From contig NZ_CP044990.1 in the NCBI RefSeq assembly GCF_009017495.1, forward strand, positions 329,001-393,000: a stretch of DNA of 64,000 nucleotides, read 5' to 3'. Shown in pieces: positions 19,001 through 31,759 of this stretch. This DNA is from Deinococcus sp. AJ005 (GTDB lineage Bacteria; Deinococcota; Deinococci; Deinococcales; Deinococcaceae). A program made the translations under genes and the position numbers. The notes below the pieces were generated by a model that saw only the letters and a list, made by a program, of their open reading frames with translations, made no database searches and was not told where the DNA came from. Each line of letters starts with the position of its first letter. Positions within the stretch are counted from its first letter, which is position 1.

Positions 19001-19582
19001 TCAAGCGTCTTCCTGCTCTGGCTCGTCCGTTTCATCGTCCAGGTCGCCCAGCAGTCCTTCCGGCGCATCGGCAGTCAGCGACAGGGAGCTGGGCCGTAAC
19101 TTGGCCGTTAGATTCACGGTCACATACGGCGCTTGCAGCGGAATCAATGCCTCTCCACCCTCATGCGTGACCACCAGCAGATCCTGATGCCCGGCGTCCA
19201 GCACGTCCTTGACCGTTCCTAACTCCACGCCTTCCGCGTCGCTGAGGGTCAGGCCGCGCAACTCGTGGAAGTAGTACACGCCGTCTTCGGGGGTGGGCAA
19301 CTCATCATCGGCGGCGTAGACGTTCAGGCCGCGTAGCGTTTCGGCCCCCTCACGTGAGGACAGACCCGCCAGTTGCAGGGCCACGCCGGGAGCGAGCTGA
19401 GTGGTCCGCACCACCCCCAGCCAGCCGCGCCCCTCCACGTACACCCGCCTGAGTTTCTTGAACTGCGCGGCGTCGCCCAGCACGTAGACCTTGGCTGCGC
19501 CCTGAACGCCGTGTGGTCCCAGGAAATAGCCCAGACGGGTAATCTCGGTTCCTGCCGCCGTATTCGGATCAGTCACGCTCAA
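19001..19582 (-). CDS. rimM: Ribosome maturation factor RimM
   Basis: A 193-residue 30S maturation factor that binds ribosomal protein S19 near the head of the small subunit. The N-terminal RimM barrel begins [19 protein letters not shown], and the PRC-barrel part contains [11 protein letters not shown] and [10 protein letters not shown]. The C terminus is acidic. TTG 19582 overlaps the TGA of khpA (TTGA), and GTG 19576 is the alternative start. Its position between khpA and trmD is the widely conserved order. Confidence 0.92.
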   Translation of the reverse strand: MSVTDPNTAAGTEITRLGYFLGPHGVQGAAKVYVLGDAAQFKKLRRVYVEGRGWLGVVRTTQLAPGVALQLAGLSSREGAETLRGLNVYAADDELPTPEDGVYYFHELRGLTLSDAEGVELGTVKDVLDAGHQDLLVVTHEGGEALIPLQAPYVTVNLTAKLRPSSLSLTADAPEGLLGDLDDETDEPEQEDA

Positions 19583-19818
19583 CCCTTGCGCGGGGCGTCC
19601 AGGTCGACGTTCACGCGCTCGCGGGGGTCACTGGCGGCGCGCACCAGCGTGCGGATGGCCTGGATCACGCGGCCCTGCCGTCCGATCAATCGGCCTTCCT
19701 CGCCGGGGGCGACGCGTACCATCACGGTTGGCCCCTTCTTGGACACGCGCACCAGCGACGGCTGATCCACCACGCTTTGCGCCAGGAACAGGGTCAGGTC
19801 AGTCGGATCGCTTTTCAT
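19579..19818 (-). CDS. khpA: KH-domain RNA-binding protein KhpA
   Basis: A 79-residue single KH-domain protein. The KH core GEEGRLIGRQGRVIQAIRTL contains the GxxG loop that contacts RNA. KhpA-type proteins bind many RNAs and in firmicutes act with KhpB on cell division and translation; here only the family is certain. ATG 19818 gives the usual length and has TAGAAT seven bases upstream; ATG 19827 would add three residues. A terminator separates it from rpsP, so it appears to start its own transcript with rimM and trmD. Confidence 0.88.
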   Translation of the reverse strand: MKSDPTDLTLFLAQSVVDQPSLVRVSKKGPTVMVRVAPGEEGRLIGRQGRVIQAIRTLVRAASDPRERVNVDLDAPRKG

Positions 19819-19825
19819 GGCGTGC

Positions 19826-19831
19826 ATTCTA
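19826..19831 (-). promoter_or_regulatory. -10 element for leaderless khpA-rimM-trmD transcription
   Basis: TAGAAT ends seven bases before the khpA ATG. Together with the terminator right upstream it suggests an independent leaderless transcript. No convincing -35 is visible. Confidence 0.55.
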
Positions 19832-19875
19832 AAGGGAGTGGCGTGACGGCAGGCTGACAGACGCACGGGGAAAAC

Positions 19876-19898
19876 GAAAAAGGCCCCCGTAGGAGCCT
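19876..19898 (-). terminator. Intrinsic terminator after rpsP
   Basis: On the minus strand AGGCTCC pairs with GGGGCCT around a short loop and is followed by TTTTTCG. It lies 20 bases after the rpsP stop and before khpA, so it may be partial or complete. Confidence 0.75.
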
Positions 19899-19917
19899 CA
19901 TTCTTAAATTCAGACGT

Positions 19918-20166
19918 TCAGGAAAACTTGACGCCCTGCGACTTCAGCAGGCGACGGGCGGTATCGGTGGGCTGTGCGCCGACGCCGATCCAGTACTGGG
20001 CGCGCTCGTTGTTGACCTTCAGGTACGTCTCGGAGGTCTTGCGGGGATCATAGTGACCGATGTTCTCGATGTAGCCACCATCGCGCGCGACGCGGCTGTC
20101 GGTCACGACGATGCGGTAGTGGGGGTTATGGGTGGAACCAAAGCGGGACAGGCGAATCTTGACCAT
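19918..20166 (-). CDS. rpsP: 30S ribosomal protein S16
   Basis: An 82-residue small-subunit protein with the S16 signature at the N terminus ([18 protein letters not shown]) and the typical [14 protein letters not shown] segment. It is needed for 30S assembly. ATG 20166 is preceded by AGAGG. It is first in the conserved rpsP-khpA-rimM-trmD order, but an intrinsic terminator follows it directly. It is divergent from the GntR regulator, with 216 bases between. Confidence 0.96.
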   Translation of the reverse strand: MVKIRLSRFGSTHNPHYRIVVTDSRVARDGGYIENIGHYDPRKTSETYLKVNNERAQYWIGVGAQPTDTARRLLKSQGVKFS

Positions 20167-20346
20167 GATGGAGAACCTCTGATTTGCGTCTTCACGCGTG
20201 TATTTGAAGGTGTTGCACCCGCAAGGATGGCGGGGATCATACGGGCCGACAGCAGCCAACCGGGCCGCGCACCGAAGAAGAGTATCAGAGCCGGAGGCGG
20301 GGAGGCAAGGGGCGCGAGGCTCCCGGTCCCGCTGCTTCTGCCCAGC

Positions 20347-20375
20347 TTGACAGTTCGCCCACCCTGGCCCGATGG
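20347..20375 (+). promoter_or_regulatory. Promoter of the GntR regulator
   Basis: TTGACA (20347-20352), a 17-base spacer and a poor -10, CGATGG (20370-20375), end seven bases before the GntR ATG. The spacing fits a leaderless transcript; the weak -10 suggests low or activated expression. Confidence 0.5.
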
Positions 20376-20382
20376 TGCGCCC

Positions 20383-20829
20383 ATGAGCGACACGCCCCCC
20401 CGACGCGCCGAACTGCTGACCCGGCTGGCCTCCCAGGTGAAGGTAGAGGGGCAGTTGCCCGTCTATCTCCAGCTTCGACAGGCGCTGACGGAGGCCATAG
20501 GTGACGGCGTTCTGGAACCTGGCGCGTCTCTGCCCGCCGTGCGTGCGCTGGCCTCGGCGCTGGGGCTGGCCCCGAACACCGTGGCCAAAACCTATGCCTT
20601 ATTGCAAGAGGACGGCCTGACCGAGAACCGCGCCGGGGCCGGAACGCGCGTGCGGCCAGACAGCGCGGCAGGGCAACAGGGTGGACTGCTGGAGTTGCGG
20701 CGGCGGGTGCGGGAATTGAAGGCTGCTGGGATCAGCGATGCGGAACTGAGGGCTGTTGTTGATGAAGAGCTGACAGGTGAACCGTCTATAAGTGTATGTG
20801 GTACACAATCACCGGGCAGAGTAGGATGA
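20383..20829 (+). CDS. GntR family regulator, short YtrA-like type
   Basis: A 148-residue regulator with a GntR winged helix ([19 protein letters not shown], then [21 protein letters not shown] for the recognition helix). It has only a short C-terminal helical tail for dimerisation instead of an effector domain, as in the YtrA subfamily. Its last bases contain the promoter and a GTGTA/TACAC inverted repeat for the transketolase gene that starts six bases after its stop, so it may regulate that gene. YtrA regulators usually neighbour ABC transporters; none is present here. Confidence 0.82.
   Translation: MSDTPPRRAELLTRLASQVKVEGQLPVYLQLRQALTEAIGDGVLEPGASLPAVRALASALGLAPNTVAKTYALLQEDGLTENRAGAGTRVRPDSAAGQQGGLLELRRRVRELKAAGISDAELRAVVDEELTGEPSISVCGTQSPGRVG
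20792..20827 (+). promoter_or_regulatory. Operator-like repeat and -10 of transketolase
   Basis: GTGTA (20792-20796) and TACAC (20802-20806) form an inverted repeat five bases apart, a layout seen for GntR-type operators. TAGGAT (20822-20827) ends seven bases before the transketolase ATG, a likely leaderless -10. Both lie within the end of the GntR gene. Confidence 0.45.
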
Positions 20830-20834
20830 GGCCC

Positions 20835-22817
<1,983 letters not shown>

Positions 22818-22852
22818 CCGTTAATTTCGTTTTCGGGCCATCCTGAACCCTG

Positions 22853-22886
22853 CCCCCTTCCATCCTCTCCGTGAGGTGGGAGGGGG
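22853..22886. terminator. Bidirectional hairpin between tkt and htrA-like gene
   Basis: CCCCCTTCCATCCTC pairs with GAGGTGGGAGGGGG around a five-base loop, a stem of about 14 pairs with two defects. It lies between convergent genes. T-runs are poor on both sides. Confidence 0.65.
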
Positions 22887-22925
22887 TTGTCAGTTGGGGG
22901 CTGCTATTCATGGCGCGGCCAGCTC

Positions 22926-24320
22926 TTACTGAAACGCCGAGGCGTCCAGCGTGACCGTCACGTCCTGCTTCTGGCCACCGCGCAGCACGGTCAGGTCCAC
23001 GGTGTCGCCCTGCTTCTTGTTGATCAGGGCGGCTTGCAGGTCTTCTAGCGCGTCTACCGGCTGGCCGTCGGCGGCCACGATCACGTCGCCGCCCAGGCTG
23101 ATCACGCCGCCCCGGAACTCCTGGGTACGGGTGCCGCCCTTCAGCCCGGCGGCGGCAGCGGGCGTTCCGGGCTGGACCTGACCCACCACCAGTCCTGTGT
23201 CGGGCAGTTTCAGTTGCTGCTTGCCCTGGCTGGTCAGTGCGCCCAGGCCCACAGCCATCTGCCCCCGCTGTCCCTGCACCACCAAGCCCACGCTGATCCC
23301 GATGCGCGGCAGGGTCACCACGCCGCCCTTCGCCGCTTGCAGGCGCGGCAGCAGGTTCTTGGCGGCGTTGATGGGAATGGCAAAGCCCACGCCTGCGCTC
23401 TGGCCCACACCGTTGGCTTGGCCGCTGGGTGAGAGAATCTGGGTGTTGATCCCGATCACCTCGCCCGCGCTGTTCAGCAGCGGTCCGCCGGAGTTGCCGG
23501 GGTTGATGGCCGCATCGGTCTGGATGGCCTTTTGCGTGATGCCCTCGCCGCCGCCCGAGAAGCCGATGGGAATCTGGCGCGCGGTGCTGCTCACGATGCC
23601 CTGCGACACGCTGAAATCCAGGCCGAAGGGTGCGCCCATCGCAATGGCTTTCTGGCCCACCTTCAGGCTGTCGCTGTTGCCCAGCGGAATGGGCCGGATC
23701 AGCGATTTGTCCAACCCCTCGGCGCGGATCAGCGCCAGATCGTACTGCGGCGCGTAGCCGATCACCTTCGCCGCCACCGTCTTGTCCTGATTCATCACCC
23801 GGATGCTGATCTTGCTGGCCCCGCCGCTGCCGCCGCCGCCCTCGCCCGCCACGACATGGAAGTTGGTCAGGATATCCCCGGCGTCGTTGACAAAAAAGCC
23901 GCTGCCCACGCCCTGCTGCACCTGCGAGCCGCCGCCGCCCATCATGCCGAAGGGGTCCTGCGCCGCCACCTGCTGCTCGGTGCTGATGTAGACCAGTCCC
24001 GGCTCGAAACGCTGCACCACGTCGATGGTGTTCTGCTCGTACTGCAACCGCGCGCCCGCCTTCAGCCCCAGCGCGTCGGGGGCGGCACTGTCGCCTGCAT
24101 TGCCTGTGGCAAAGGGAACTGCTGGGTTGTCTGTTGAATTGGCTGAAGTTGTCTGTGTTGCACCGGTCTGTGCTACACCCGTCTGGGCCGAATCGGCCTG
24201 CGCCGGAGCGGTCTGGGTTGTCGTCTGGGCAGTGGTCTGCTGCGATCCGGTGTCGCACCCGGCCAGCCCTACGGCGAGGCCACCCAGCAGCAGGGCCGTT
24301 GCGGTTGCTTTGGCGTTCAT
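22926..24320 (-). CDS. HtrA/DegP-like serine protease, lipoprotein
   Basis: A 464-residue envelope quality-control protease. The N terminus has a lipobox (VGLAGC, Cys22), so it is probably membrane-anchored outside the cytoplasm, then a Q/T-rich linker of 60 residues. The trypsin-like triad is His155 (TNFHVV), Asp194 (YDLALI) and Ser277 (GNSGGP). One PDZ domain follows (about 365-460, with [21 protein letters not shown]). The start ATG 24320 has GATACT six bases upstream. A glycine-rich insertion (about 127-170) flanks the active-site His. It is divergent from the nucleotidyltransferase-like gene. Confidence 0.9.
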   Translation of the reverse strand: MNAKATATALLLGGLAVGLAGCDTGSQQTTAQTTTQTAPAQADSAQTGVAQTGATQTTSANSTDNPAVPFATGNAGDSAAPDALGLKAGARLQYEQNTIDVVQRFEPGLVYISTEQQVAAQDPFGMMGGGGSQVQQGVGSGFFVNDAGDILTNFHVVAGEGGGGSGGASKISIRVMNQDKTVAAKVIGYAPQYDLALIRAEGLDKSLIRPIPLGNSDSLKVGQKAIAMGAPFGLDFSVSQGIVSSTARQIPIGFSGGGEGITQKAIQTDAAINPGNSGGPLLNSAGEVIGINTQILSPSGQANGVGQSAGVGFAIPINAAKNLLPRLQAAKGGVVTLPRIGISVGLVVQGQRGQMAVGLGALTSQGKQQLKLPDTGLVVGQVQPGTPAAAAGLKGGTRTQEFRGGVISLGGDVIVAADGQPVDALEDLQAALINKKQGDTVDLTVLRGGQKQDVTVTLDASAFQ

Positions 24321-24399
24321 AGGTTCAGTATCCCCAGTTGGGGTGCGCTCAGCATAAGAGCGGATGCGGCAAGGGCTTCACCCATGCTTTCCTTGCAGG

Positions 24400-25410
24400 A
24401 TGCCTGATCTCAATGCGGCCATCCATGAGCTGAAGAATGCGCTGGGCGATTATCTGGAGGGTGGGCGGCAGGAAGGCGTTTTTCACGTCCAGATCGGTGG
24501 GCCGGGTAGCGTGCCCGCACTGTCTGGGCTGGACCTTCCCGAACTTCATCTGGACCTGATGCCGGAGCGGCCCAGCGAGGAGCAATGCCGCGTACTGGAA
24601 TCCTTGGGCTACGTATCAGAAGGGGAATTTTACCTGCACCCCGCTGGCTGGCGGCTGGTGCTGCCCGATCACAGCAGCGGCTGGAGAGCCGAGCAACAGG
24701 CGCTGCGGGCGTTGCTGCTGGAAGATTCGGACGCCGCGAGCCGCTACCGTCAGGTCTTTCTCGCAGAGGGGCGGCAGATGGCAGACGAGGCGCTGAAAGC
24801 TGAGGCCACCGCCCACCACGCCCGCACTGTGGGCTTTGGCCCCTCGCAAATGGTGGCTGGGATGCTGGCCGAATTGGACGCGCCGTGGATGTTCGCCGGG
24901 GGAGTTGCGCTGGACCTGCATCTGAACCGGATCACCCGCCCGCACGACGATCTGGACGTGGCGGTGGCCCGCGATGCCCAGCCCCAGCTTCTGCAACTGC
25001 TCTCGGATTGGAAACTGGACGCCCCGCAAGGCGGCATGTACCAGCCCTGGACCGCCCCGCTGGAGCCACCGCTCCACCAGATTCACGCCCGTCACCCTGC
25101 CTTGCCGGATGTGCTGATGCTCGACCTGTTGCTGACCGACCTGAGTGACGGGCTGTGGCACTACCGCCGTGACCCGCGCGTAACGCTGCCGCTGGCTGAA
25201 GCGCGGCGATGGTCCCCTGATGGATGGCCGTATCTGGCCCCGCAGGCGGTGTTGCTGTTCAAGGCCGCCGCAGACCGGAAGCTGCGTGGCAAGGATGCGC
25301 GGGATTTCGAGCGGATGTGCCCCACCCTGGATGGACAGGCGCTGAAGTGGCTGCGGGGTGCGCTGGAACTGCTTGACCCTGAGCATGAATGGCTGGAACG
25401 CCTGCACTAG
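24400..25410 (+). CDS. Two-domain nucleotidyltransferase-fold protein (GrpB-like plus ANT-like)
   Basis: A 336-residue protein in which two members of the nucleotidyltransferase superfamily seem fused. Residues 1-130 resemble a degenerate GrpB/UPF0157 domain (GSVPALSGLDLPELHLDL, a H-PAGWRLVL segment). Residues 150-320 resemble aminoglycoside nucleotidyltransferases of the ANT(2'') type: FAGGVALDLHLNRITRPHDD-LDV keeps the GG and the paired Asp metal site. Resistance is not implied; chromosomal relatives are mostly of unknown function. The start may be ATG 24400 or ATG 24364 (CATAAG five bases upstream). It is divergent from the HtrA-like gene. Confidence 0.65.
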   Translation: MPDLNAAIHELKNALGDYLEGGRQEGVFHVQIGGPGSVPALSGLDLPELHLDLMPERPSEEQCRVLESLGYVSEGEFYLHPAGWRLVLPDHSSGWRAEQQALRALLLEDSDAASRYRQVFLAEGRQMADEALKAEATAHHARTVGFGPSQMVAGMLAELDAPWMFAGGVALDLHLNRITRPHDDLDVAVARDAQPQLLQLLSDWKLDAPQGGMYQPWTAPLEPPLHQIHARHPALPDVLMLDLLLTDLSDGLWHYRRDPRVTLPLAEARRWSPDGWPYLAPQAVLLFKAAADRKLRGKDARDFERMCPTLDGQALKWLRGALELLDPEHEWLERLH

Positions 25411-25443
25411 AAAACCCCTCTCCGCAGGGGAGAAGGGTTGTTT
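25411..25443. terminator. Bidirectional intrinsic terminator
   Basis: AACCCCTCTCC pairs with GGGGAGAAGGGTT-type sequence around a short loop; on the minus strand the stem runs into TTTTCT. It terminates hslO and probably the convergent nucleotidyltransferase-like gene. Confidence 0.75.
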
Positions 25444-25455
25444 GAGGCCGGTCCT

Positions 25456-26367
25456 CTACGCCTGCGCCCGCTCCACCGTGGCGTCCAGCGCGGCAATTTC
25501 CCCTGGCGTGATGTGGTATTTCTCGCCGCACCAGTGGCACACGACTTCCTGGCCGCCGGTGTCCATCATGTCCTGGCGTTCCTCGGCGTTAAAGAACTTC
25601 AGGCTGTCCTCGGCCTTCTGGCGCGAGCAGCGGCACCCGAAGCGGGCAGCCTGTGCGCCGGGAGCCAGCGTCAGGCCCAGCCCCTCGGTCACGCGGTTCA
25701 TCACGTCCAGGATTCCGCCCCGGCGCAGGCCGTCGGTGATCTGGCCCAGCGCGCGGATGTTGGCTTCCAGATGGGCCAGCGTTTCATCCGATACGCCGGG
25801 CATGGCCTGAACCAGCAGACCGCCCGCGTGGGCCACCCGTCCGCCTTCCTCGTAGACCCCCAACAGCACGGCATTCGGAATCTGCTCGGAGACGCCCAGG
25901 TAGCTGCTGATGTCCTCGGCGATCTCGCCGCTGACCAGTTCGATGCTGCCGGTGTACGGCTCGCCGTTGTCCAGCAGCCGCGTGACCGCCAGTTCGCCCA
26001 CTGTGCCCACGATGCCGCTCACGTCCAGCTTGCCGTCCGTTTCGCGCAGGGGCAGGTCCGCGTCGGGCTGGCGCACGTAGCCGCGAATCTGGCCGTCGGC
26101 GCTGCCCTCGGCGACGATCCAGCCCACCGGGCCGCCGCCCTCCACGCGCACGGTCACGCGGCTGTCGGGTTTCTTGCCCAGCACCACGGCCAGCAGCGCC
26201 GAGGCGGTCAGCGTGCGCCCCAGGGCGGCGGTGGCGGTTTTACTTAAATGGTGGCGAAGTCGGGCGTCTTCCACGATGCGGGTGGACTCCATGCCCACCA
26301 GCCGCAGCGTGTTGCCTGCCGCCGTGCCGCGCAGCAGGAAAGAGTCGGAAATAGAAGAAGCAGTCAT
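25456..26367 (-). CDS. hslO: Redox-regulated chaperone Hsp33
   Basis: A 303-residue holdase activated by oxidative unfolding. The four zinc cysteines that form the redox switch are at 245 and 247 (CRC) and 277 and 280 (CHWC). The core domain begins with the usual [17 protein letters not shown] stretch. ATG 26367 has TAAGAT six bases upstream, so it is likely leaderless. It ends at the shared terminator before the convergent gene. A role in oxidative-stress survival suits Deinococcus, but that is general knowledge of the family. Confidence 0.95.
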   Translation of the reverse strand: MTASSISDSFLLRGTAAGNTLRLVGMESTRIVEDARLRHHLSKTATAALGRTLTASALLAVVLGKKPDSRVTVRVEGGGPVGWIVAEGSADGQIRGYVRQPDADLPLRETDGKLDVSGIVGTVGELAVTRLLDNGEPYTGSIELVSGEIAEDISSYLGVSEQIPNAVLLGVYEEGGRVAHAGGLLVQAMPGVSDETLAHLEANIRALGQITDGLRRGGILDVMNRVTEGLGLTLAPGAQAARFGCRCSRQKAEDSLKFFNAEERQDMMDTGGQEVVCHWCGEKYHITPGEIAALDATVERAQA

Positions 26368-26379
26368 TAGGAAATCTTA

Positions 26380-26700
26380 CACGAAGGCGCTCAATTCCGG
26401 CTGTGGGAGGTCTTTCATTGTTGGCCGTGCGGATGGGCTGAAAGGGCCGTCTGACACGGCGGCCTGGACATCCCATGTAGCGCTTTTGTTCCCAGGGAGC
26501 CGCTATGCACCTGACGGGCCGATTGCCGTCTGGAGAAAATCTTAGTAATGTTCCTAATTCGCTCTCATGGGCGTTGTCTAAGCTGATCTGCTGAACAATT
26601 TGCGTGTGCAACACTGTTTCGGCAATGTCTTCTTCTTCTCATTTGAACACTTTCGTTCTGATCACCGAGATTTCAGACTTCACCCGCCTCAATCAACCTT
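26380..26700. other. Intergenic region without a gene
   Basis: The 351 bases between hslO and the peptide-binding protein hold no supported gene or RNA. The stretch just before 26719 is AT-richer and contains the ribosome site AAGGAG; it must hold the promoter of the binding protein, but no -35/-10 pair could be assigned with confidence. Confidence 0.5.
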
Positions 26701-26718
26701 CTCTCAAGGAGTGACCCC

Positions 26719-28521
<1,803 letters not shown>

Positions 28522-28540
28522 CCTGCTTTCTGAGTTTCCG

Positions 28541-28575
28541 GGGCCACCTCTCCAACTGGGGGGTGGCCCTTCTCT
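28541..28575 (+). terminator. Intrinsic terminator after the peptide-binding protein
   Basis: GGGCCACC (28541-28548) pairs with GGTGGCCC (28562-28569) and is followed by TTCTCT. Confidence 0.7.
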
Positions 28576-28601
28576 GTGGCAGGGCCGCGTATTCTGCCCC
28601 T

Positions 28602-29303
<702 letters not shown>

Positions 29304-29357
29304 AGGGCCGGGCAGGTCTGATCCCGGCAACAACGGGGAGCAGGTCAGGTGGATAGA

Positions 29358-29395
29358 GGCGGGCCGCTGTGACCCGCCCGCTACTTCTTCTTTTG
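29358..29395 (+). terminator. Possible terminator after the response regulator
   Basis: GGCGGG (29358-29363) pairs with CCCGCC (29373-29378) and is followed by a pyrimidine-rich CTTCTTCTTTT. It overlaps the end of the convergent small gene. Confidence 0.55.
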
Positions 29396-29680
29396 CAGAA
29401 AACTGAGCCAGCCTGCGCGCTCTGGCCGGGGGCCGGGAGCGAAGTCTTCCAGCTTGATCTCGGCTTCCGGGTGGGGGGCGGCTTCCCAGCCCAGTGGCGT
29501 GGCGATCAAGCCGCCGAAGCGTCCGGCAGCGTACAGGGCGTGTTCCTGTTCCTGCGCCTCGGTGAGGGCGCGGGGGTCGGCCAGGGCCTGCAACATGGCC
29601 TGCAAACTGTCGTCGTCGCAATTCCAGCAGCCCTGCGAGAAGCTGGCTTCCTTGCCGTAAATCCTGATCCTGACGGGCAT
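29381..29680 (-). CDS. Conserved hypothetical small protein
   Basis: A 99-residue soluble protein I cannot assign. The N terminus reads [21 protein letters not shown], with a C-x2-C pair that could bind a metal or respond to redox. The C terminus is proline- and lysine-rich. ATG 29680 has GGAG nine bases upstream. It is convergent with the response regulator. Confidence 0.6.
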   Translation of the reverse strand: MPVRIRIYGKEASFSQGCWNCDDDSLQAMLQALADPRALTEAQEQEHALYAAGRFGGLIATPLGWEAAPHPEAEIKLEDFAPGPRPERAGWLSFLQKKK

Positions 29681-29827
29681 GCGTGTTCTCCGGTGTTTCA
29701 ATCCACGGCCCTGATGGGTGGACAGCCCAATGAAATGAAGATCGGGCCAGGGCTGAGCGGCTTGGGACGGGGCGTAGATTTTAAGACCCGTCCAGAATAG
29801 CGCAGCCGCGCCCTGCCCTGCGGCACT

Positions 29828-30436
29828 TCAGCGAACTTTCTCACCGATCCGCGATTCCTTGCCCGCCGTCAGCCGCTCGATGTTGCTGCGGTGTTGCCAG
29901 ATCAGCAGCGCGGCCAGGAATAGGACCGACAGCATCAGCCAGACGGGCCGTCCCAGTGCCACCACCAGAATGCCAGCCGTAACGGCCCCCAGAATGCTGC
30001 CCGCGCTGACAAAACGGGTCAGCCACATGGTCGCCACGCCCAGCACGAACACTCCCAGCCCGGCCACCGGGTCCAGGGCCGCAATGGTGCCGAAGGTGGT
30101 GGCCGCGCCCTTGCCGCCCCGGAAGCTCAGGAACGGGCTGAAGTTGTGGCCGATCACGGCGGCCACTCCGCACAGGCCCACCCACTCTGGCGGCAGCCCC
30201 AGCGCGCGGGCCAGCCAGACTGCCAGTGCCCCCTTCAAGATGTCGAACATAGCCACCAGCAGCGCCGGACCCTTGCCCAGCGAGCGCAGCACGTTGGTGG
30301 CCCCGCTGTTGCCACTGCCCACCTTACGGATGTCCACGCCGCGCGAACGCGCCAGCCATGACGCCGCCGGAACAGAGCCGATCACGTACGAAACCAGCGC
30401 CGCCGAGAGTGAGAGAAAAAGGGTGGACACAATCAC
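29828..30436 (-). CDS. plsY: Glycerol-3-phosphate acyltransferase PlsY
   Basis: A 202-residue membrane enzyme that acylates glycerol-3-phosphate from acyl-phosphate, the first step of phospholipid synthesis. The family loops are seen as [14 protein letters not shown], the [18 protein letters not shown] segment and SIL in the third loop, with about seven membrane segments. GTG 30436 is preferred because TACAAT lies exactly seven bases upstream; GTG 30460 would place the promoter inside the gene. Confidence 0.93.
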   Translation of the reverse strand: MIVSTLFLSLSAALVSYVIGSVPAASWLARSRGVDIRKVGSGNSGATNVLRSLGKGPALLVAMFDILKGALAVWLARALGLPPEWVGLCGVAAVIGHNFSPFLSFRGGKGAATTFGTIAALDPVAGLGVFVLGVATMWLTRFVSAGSILGAVTAGILVVALGRPVWLMLSVLFLAALLIWQHRSNIERLTAGKESRIGEKVR

Positions 30437-30443
30437 GCCCCCG

Positions 30444-30449
30444 ATTGTA
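30444..30449 (-). promoter_or_regulatory. -10 element of plsY
   Basis: TACAAT ends seven bases before the GTG chosen for plsY, consistent with a leaderless transcript. No clear -35 is seen. Confidence 0.55.
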
Positions 30450-30594
30450 GGCCCCAGCACCGCCCCGGTGACCCGCCGGAAAATTGAACTGGGTCTGAGC
30501 GCGGCAGCCGGGACGCTCAGGTGGGCGGCGTTTGATTTTCCTGCCCCTACCCGTTACTCTGCTGTGCGCCTGTCGGGTTGAGGGCGGCGGTGTT

Positions 30595-30684
30595 GGAGCG
30601 GTGTCCGAGTGGTTGAAGGAGCACGCCTGGAAAGCGTGTATAGGGGCAACCTTATCGAGGGTTCGAATCCCTCTCGCTCCGCCA
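30595..30684 (+). tRNA. tRNA-Ser (anticodon GGA)
   Basis: A 90-base class II tRNA. The acceptor stem GGAGCGG pairs with TCGCTCC, the discriminator is G, and CCA is encoded. The anticodon stem CACGC/GCGTG holds the loop CTGGAAA with GGA at 30629-30631; the long variable arm pairs ATAGG-type with CCTTAT; the T arm is GAGGG-TTCGAAT-CCCTC. It is read in the plus direction and ends at a strong terminator. Confidence 0.97.
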
Positions 30685-30693
30685 GAAATAAAA

Positions 30694-30733
30694 AAATACG
30701 CCCCGAATGGAGAAGTCCGTTCGGGGCGTATTT
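30694..30733 (+). terminator. Strong terminator after tRNA-Ser
   Basis: A perfect 14-bp stem, AAATACGCCCCGAA and TTCGGGGCGTATTT, with a 12-base loop starts ten bases after the tRNA. The T/A ends of the arms make it work in either direction. Confidence 0.85.
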
Positions 30734-30871
30734 CCATGTCCGGTGGATGGATGTGGGCCTGTCTCTGATCCTCCTGCAAGTTCTCCACGGCTAATAGGCA
30801 GACGGACAGGCTGATATGCAACGCGTACCGCACGACACGAGTGAAAAGAAGAATGTGCTAGAAGAACCATC

Positions 30872-31759
30872 ATGAGTCATCCATTCCCCGGTCTGGAAGC
30901 CCTGATTCCCGCCGACGCCCTCCTGGAAAAACTTGCTGGCGGGGCCACCTGGGGCGAGGGGCCAGTGTGCCTGGACGGCGGCGCGGTGCTGTGGAGCGAT
31001 ATCCCCGGCAACGTCGTGTTGCGCTGGCACCCGCAGGAGGGGGCTGGCGCGGCGCTCCAGCCCTCGCATTTTCACAACGGCCACACCCGTGATGATCAGG
31101 GGCGGTTATATGCCTGCTCGCACGGCGAACGCGCGGTGCTGCGCTCAGCGGATAACGGACACAGTTGGGAGCCGATTGCCACGCACCACGCGGGCAAACG
31201 CCTGAACAGCCCCAATGATGTCGTGGTGGCCCGTGACGGCGGCGTGTGGTTCTCTGACCCGCCCTACGGCCTGATCCAGCCCCGCGAGGGCTACGGCGGC
31301 GAGCAGGAGCAGGCTGTGTGCCGCGTCTACCGCTTGGACCCCGATACAGGCGAGGTAGAGTCGAAAGTGAGCGACATGCTGTGGCCCAACGGTCTGGCCT
31401 TCAGCCCCGACGAGGCCACGCTGTATGTCACCGATACCAGCCGCACCCATGATCCGGCGGGCCATCACCACATCTGCGCCTACCCGGTGGCGTCAAACGA
31501 CGTGGGCGCGGGCCGCGTCTTTGCCGTCGTCTCGCCGGGGATGCCCGACGGGATTCGCACCGATGAACATGGTCACCTCTGGAGCAGCAGTGGCAGTGGC
31601 CTCCAAGTCTTTGCCCCAGATGGCCGCAAGCTGGGCGAGGTGCCCGCGCCGGAGGCCATCACCAACCTGACCTTCAGCCATCTGGAGCCGTACCTGTACA
31701 TCACGGGCAGCGACAGCCTGTACCGCCTGCCTGTTTCGGTGCGAGGCGCGCGGTTCTGA
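30872..31759 (+). CDS. SMP-30/gluconolactonase family hydrolase
   Basis: A 295-residue six-bladed beta-propeller lactonase. The metal-site residues are visible: Glu in ATWGEGPV, Asn in LNSPNDVV and Asp in MPDGIRTDEHG; WPNGLAFSPDE is a family signature. It probably hydrolyses a sugar lactone. TAGAAG lies seven bases before ATG 30872. Its TGA overlaps the ATG of the next gene by one base, so the two form an operon and may act in one sugar-acid pathway. Confidence 0.88.
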   Translation: MSHPFPGLEALIPADALLEKLAGGATWGEGPVCLDGGAVLWSDIPGNVVLRWHPQEGAGAALQPSHFHNGHTRDDQGRLYACSHGERAVLRSADNGHSWEPIATHHAGKRLNSPNDVVVARDGGVWFSDPPYGLIQPREGYGGEQEQAVCRVYRLDPDTGEVESKVSDMLWPNGLAFSPDEATLYVTDTSRTHDPAGHHHICAYPVASNDVGAGRVFAVVSPGMPDGIRTDEHGHLWSSSGSGLQVFAPDGRKLGEVPAPEAITNLTFSHLEPYLYITGSDSLYRLPVSVRGARF

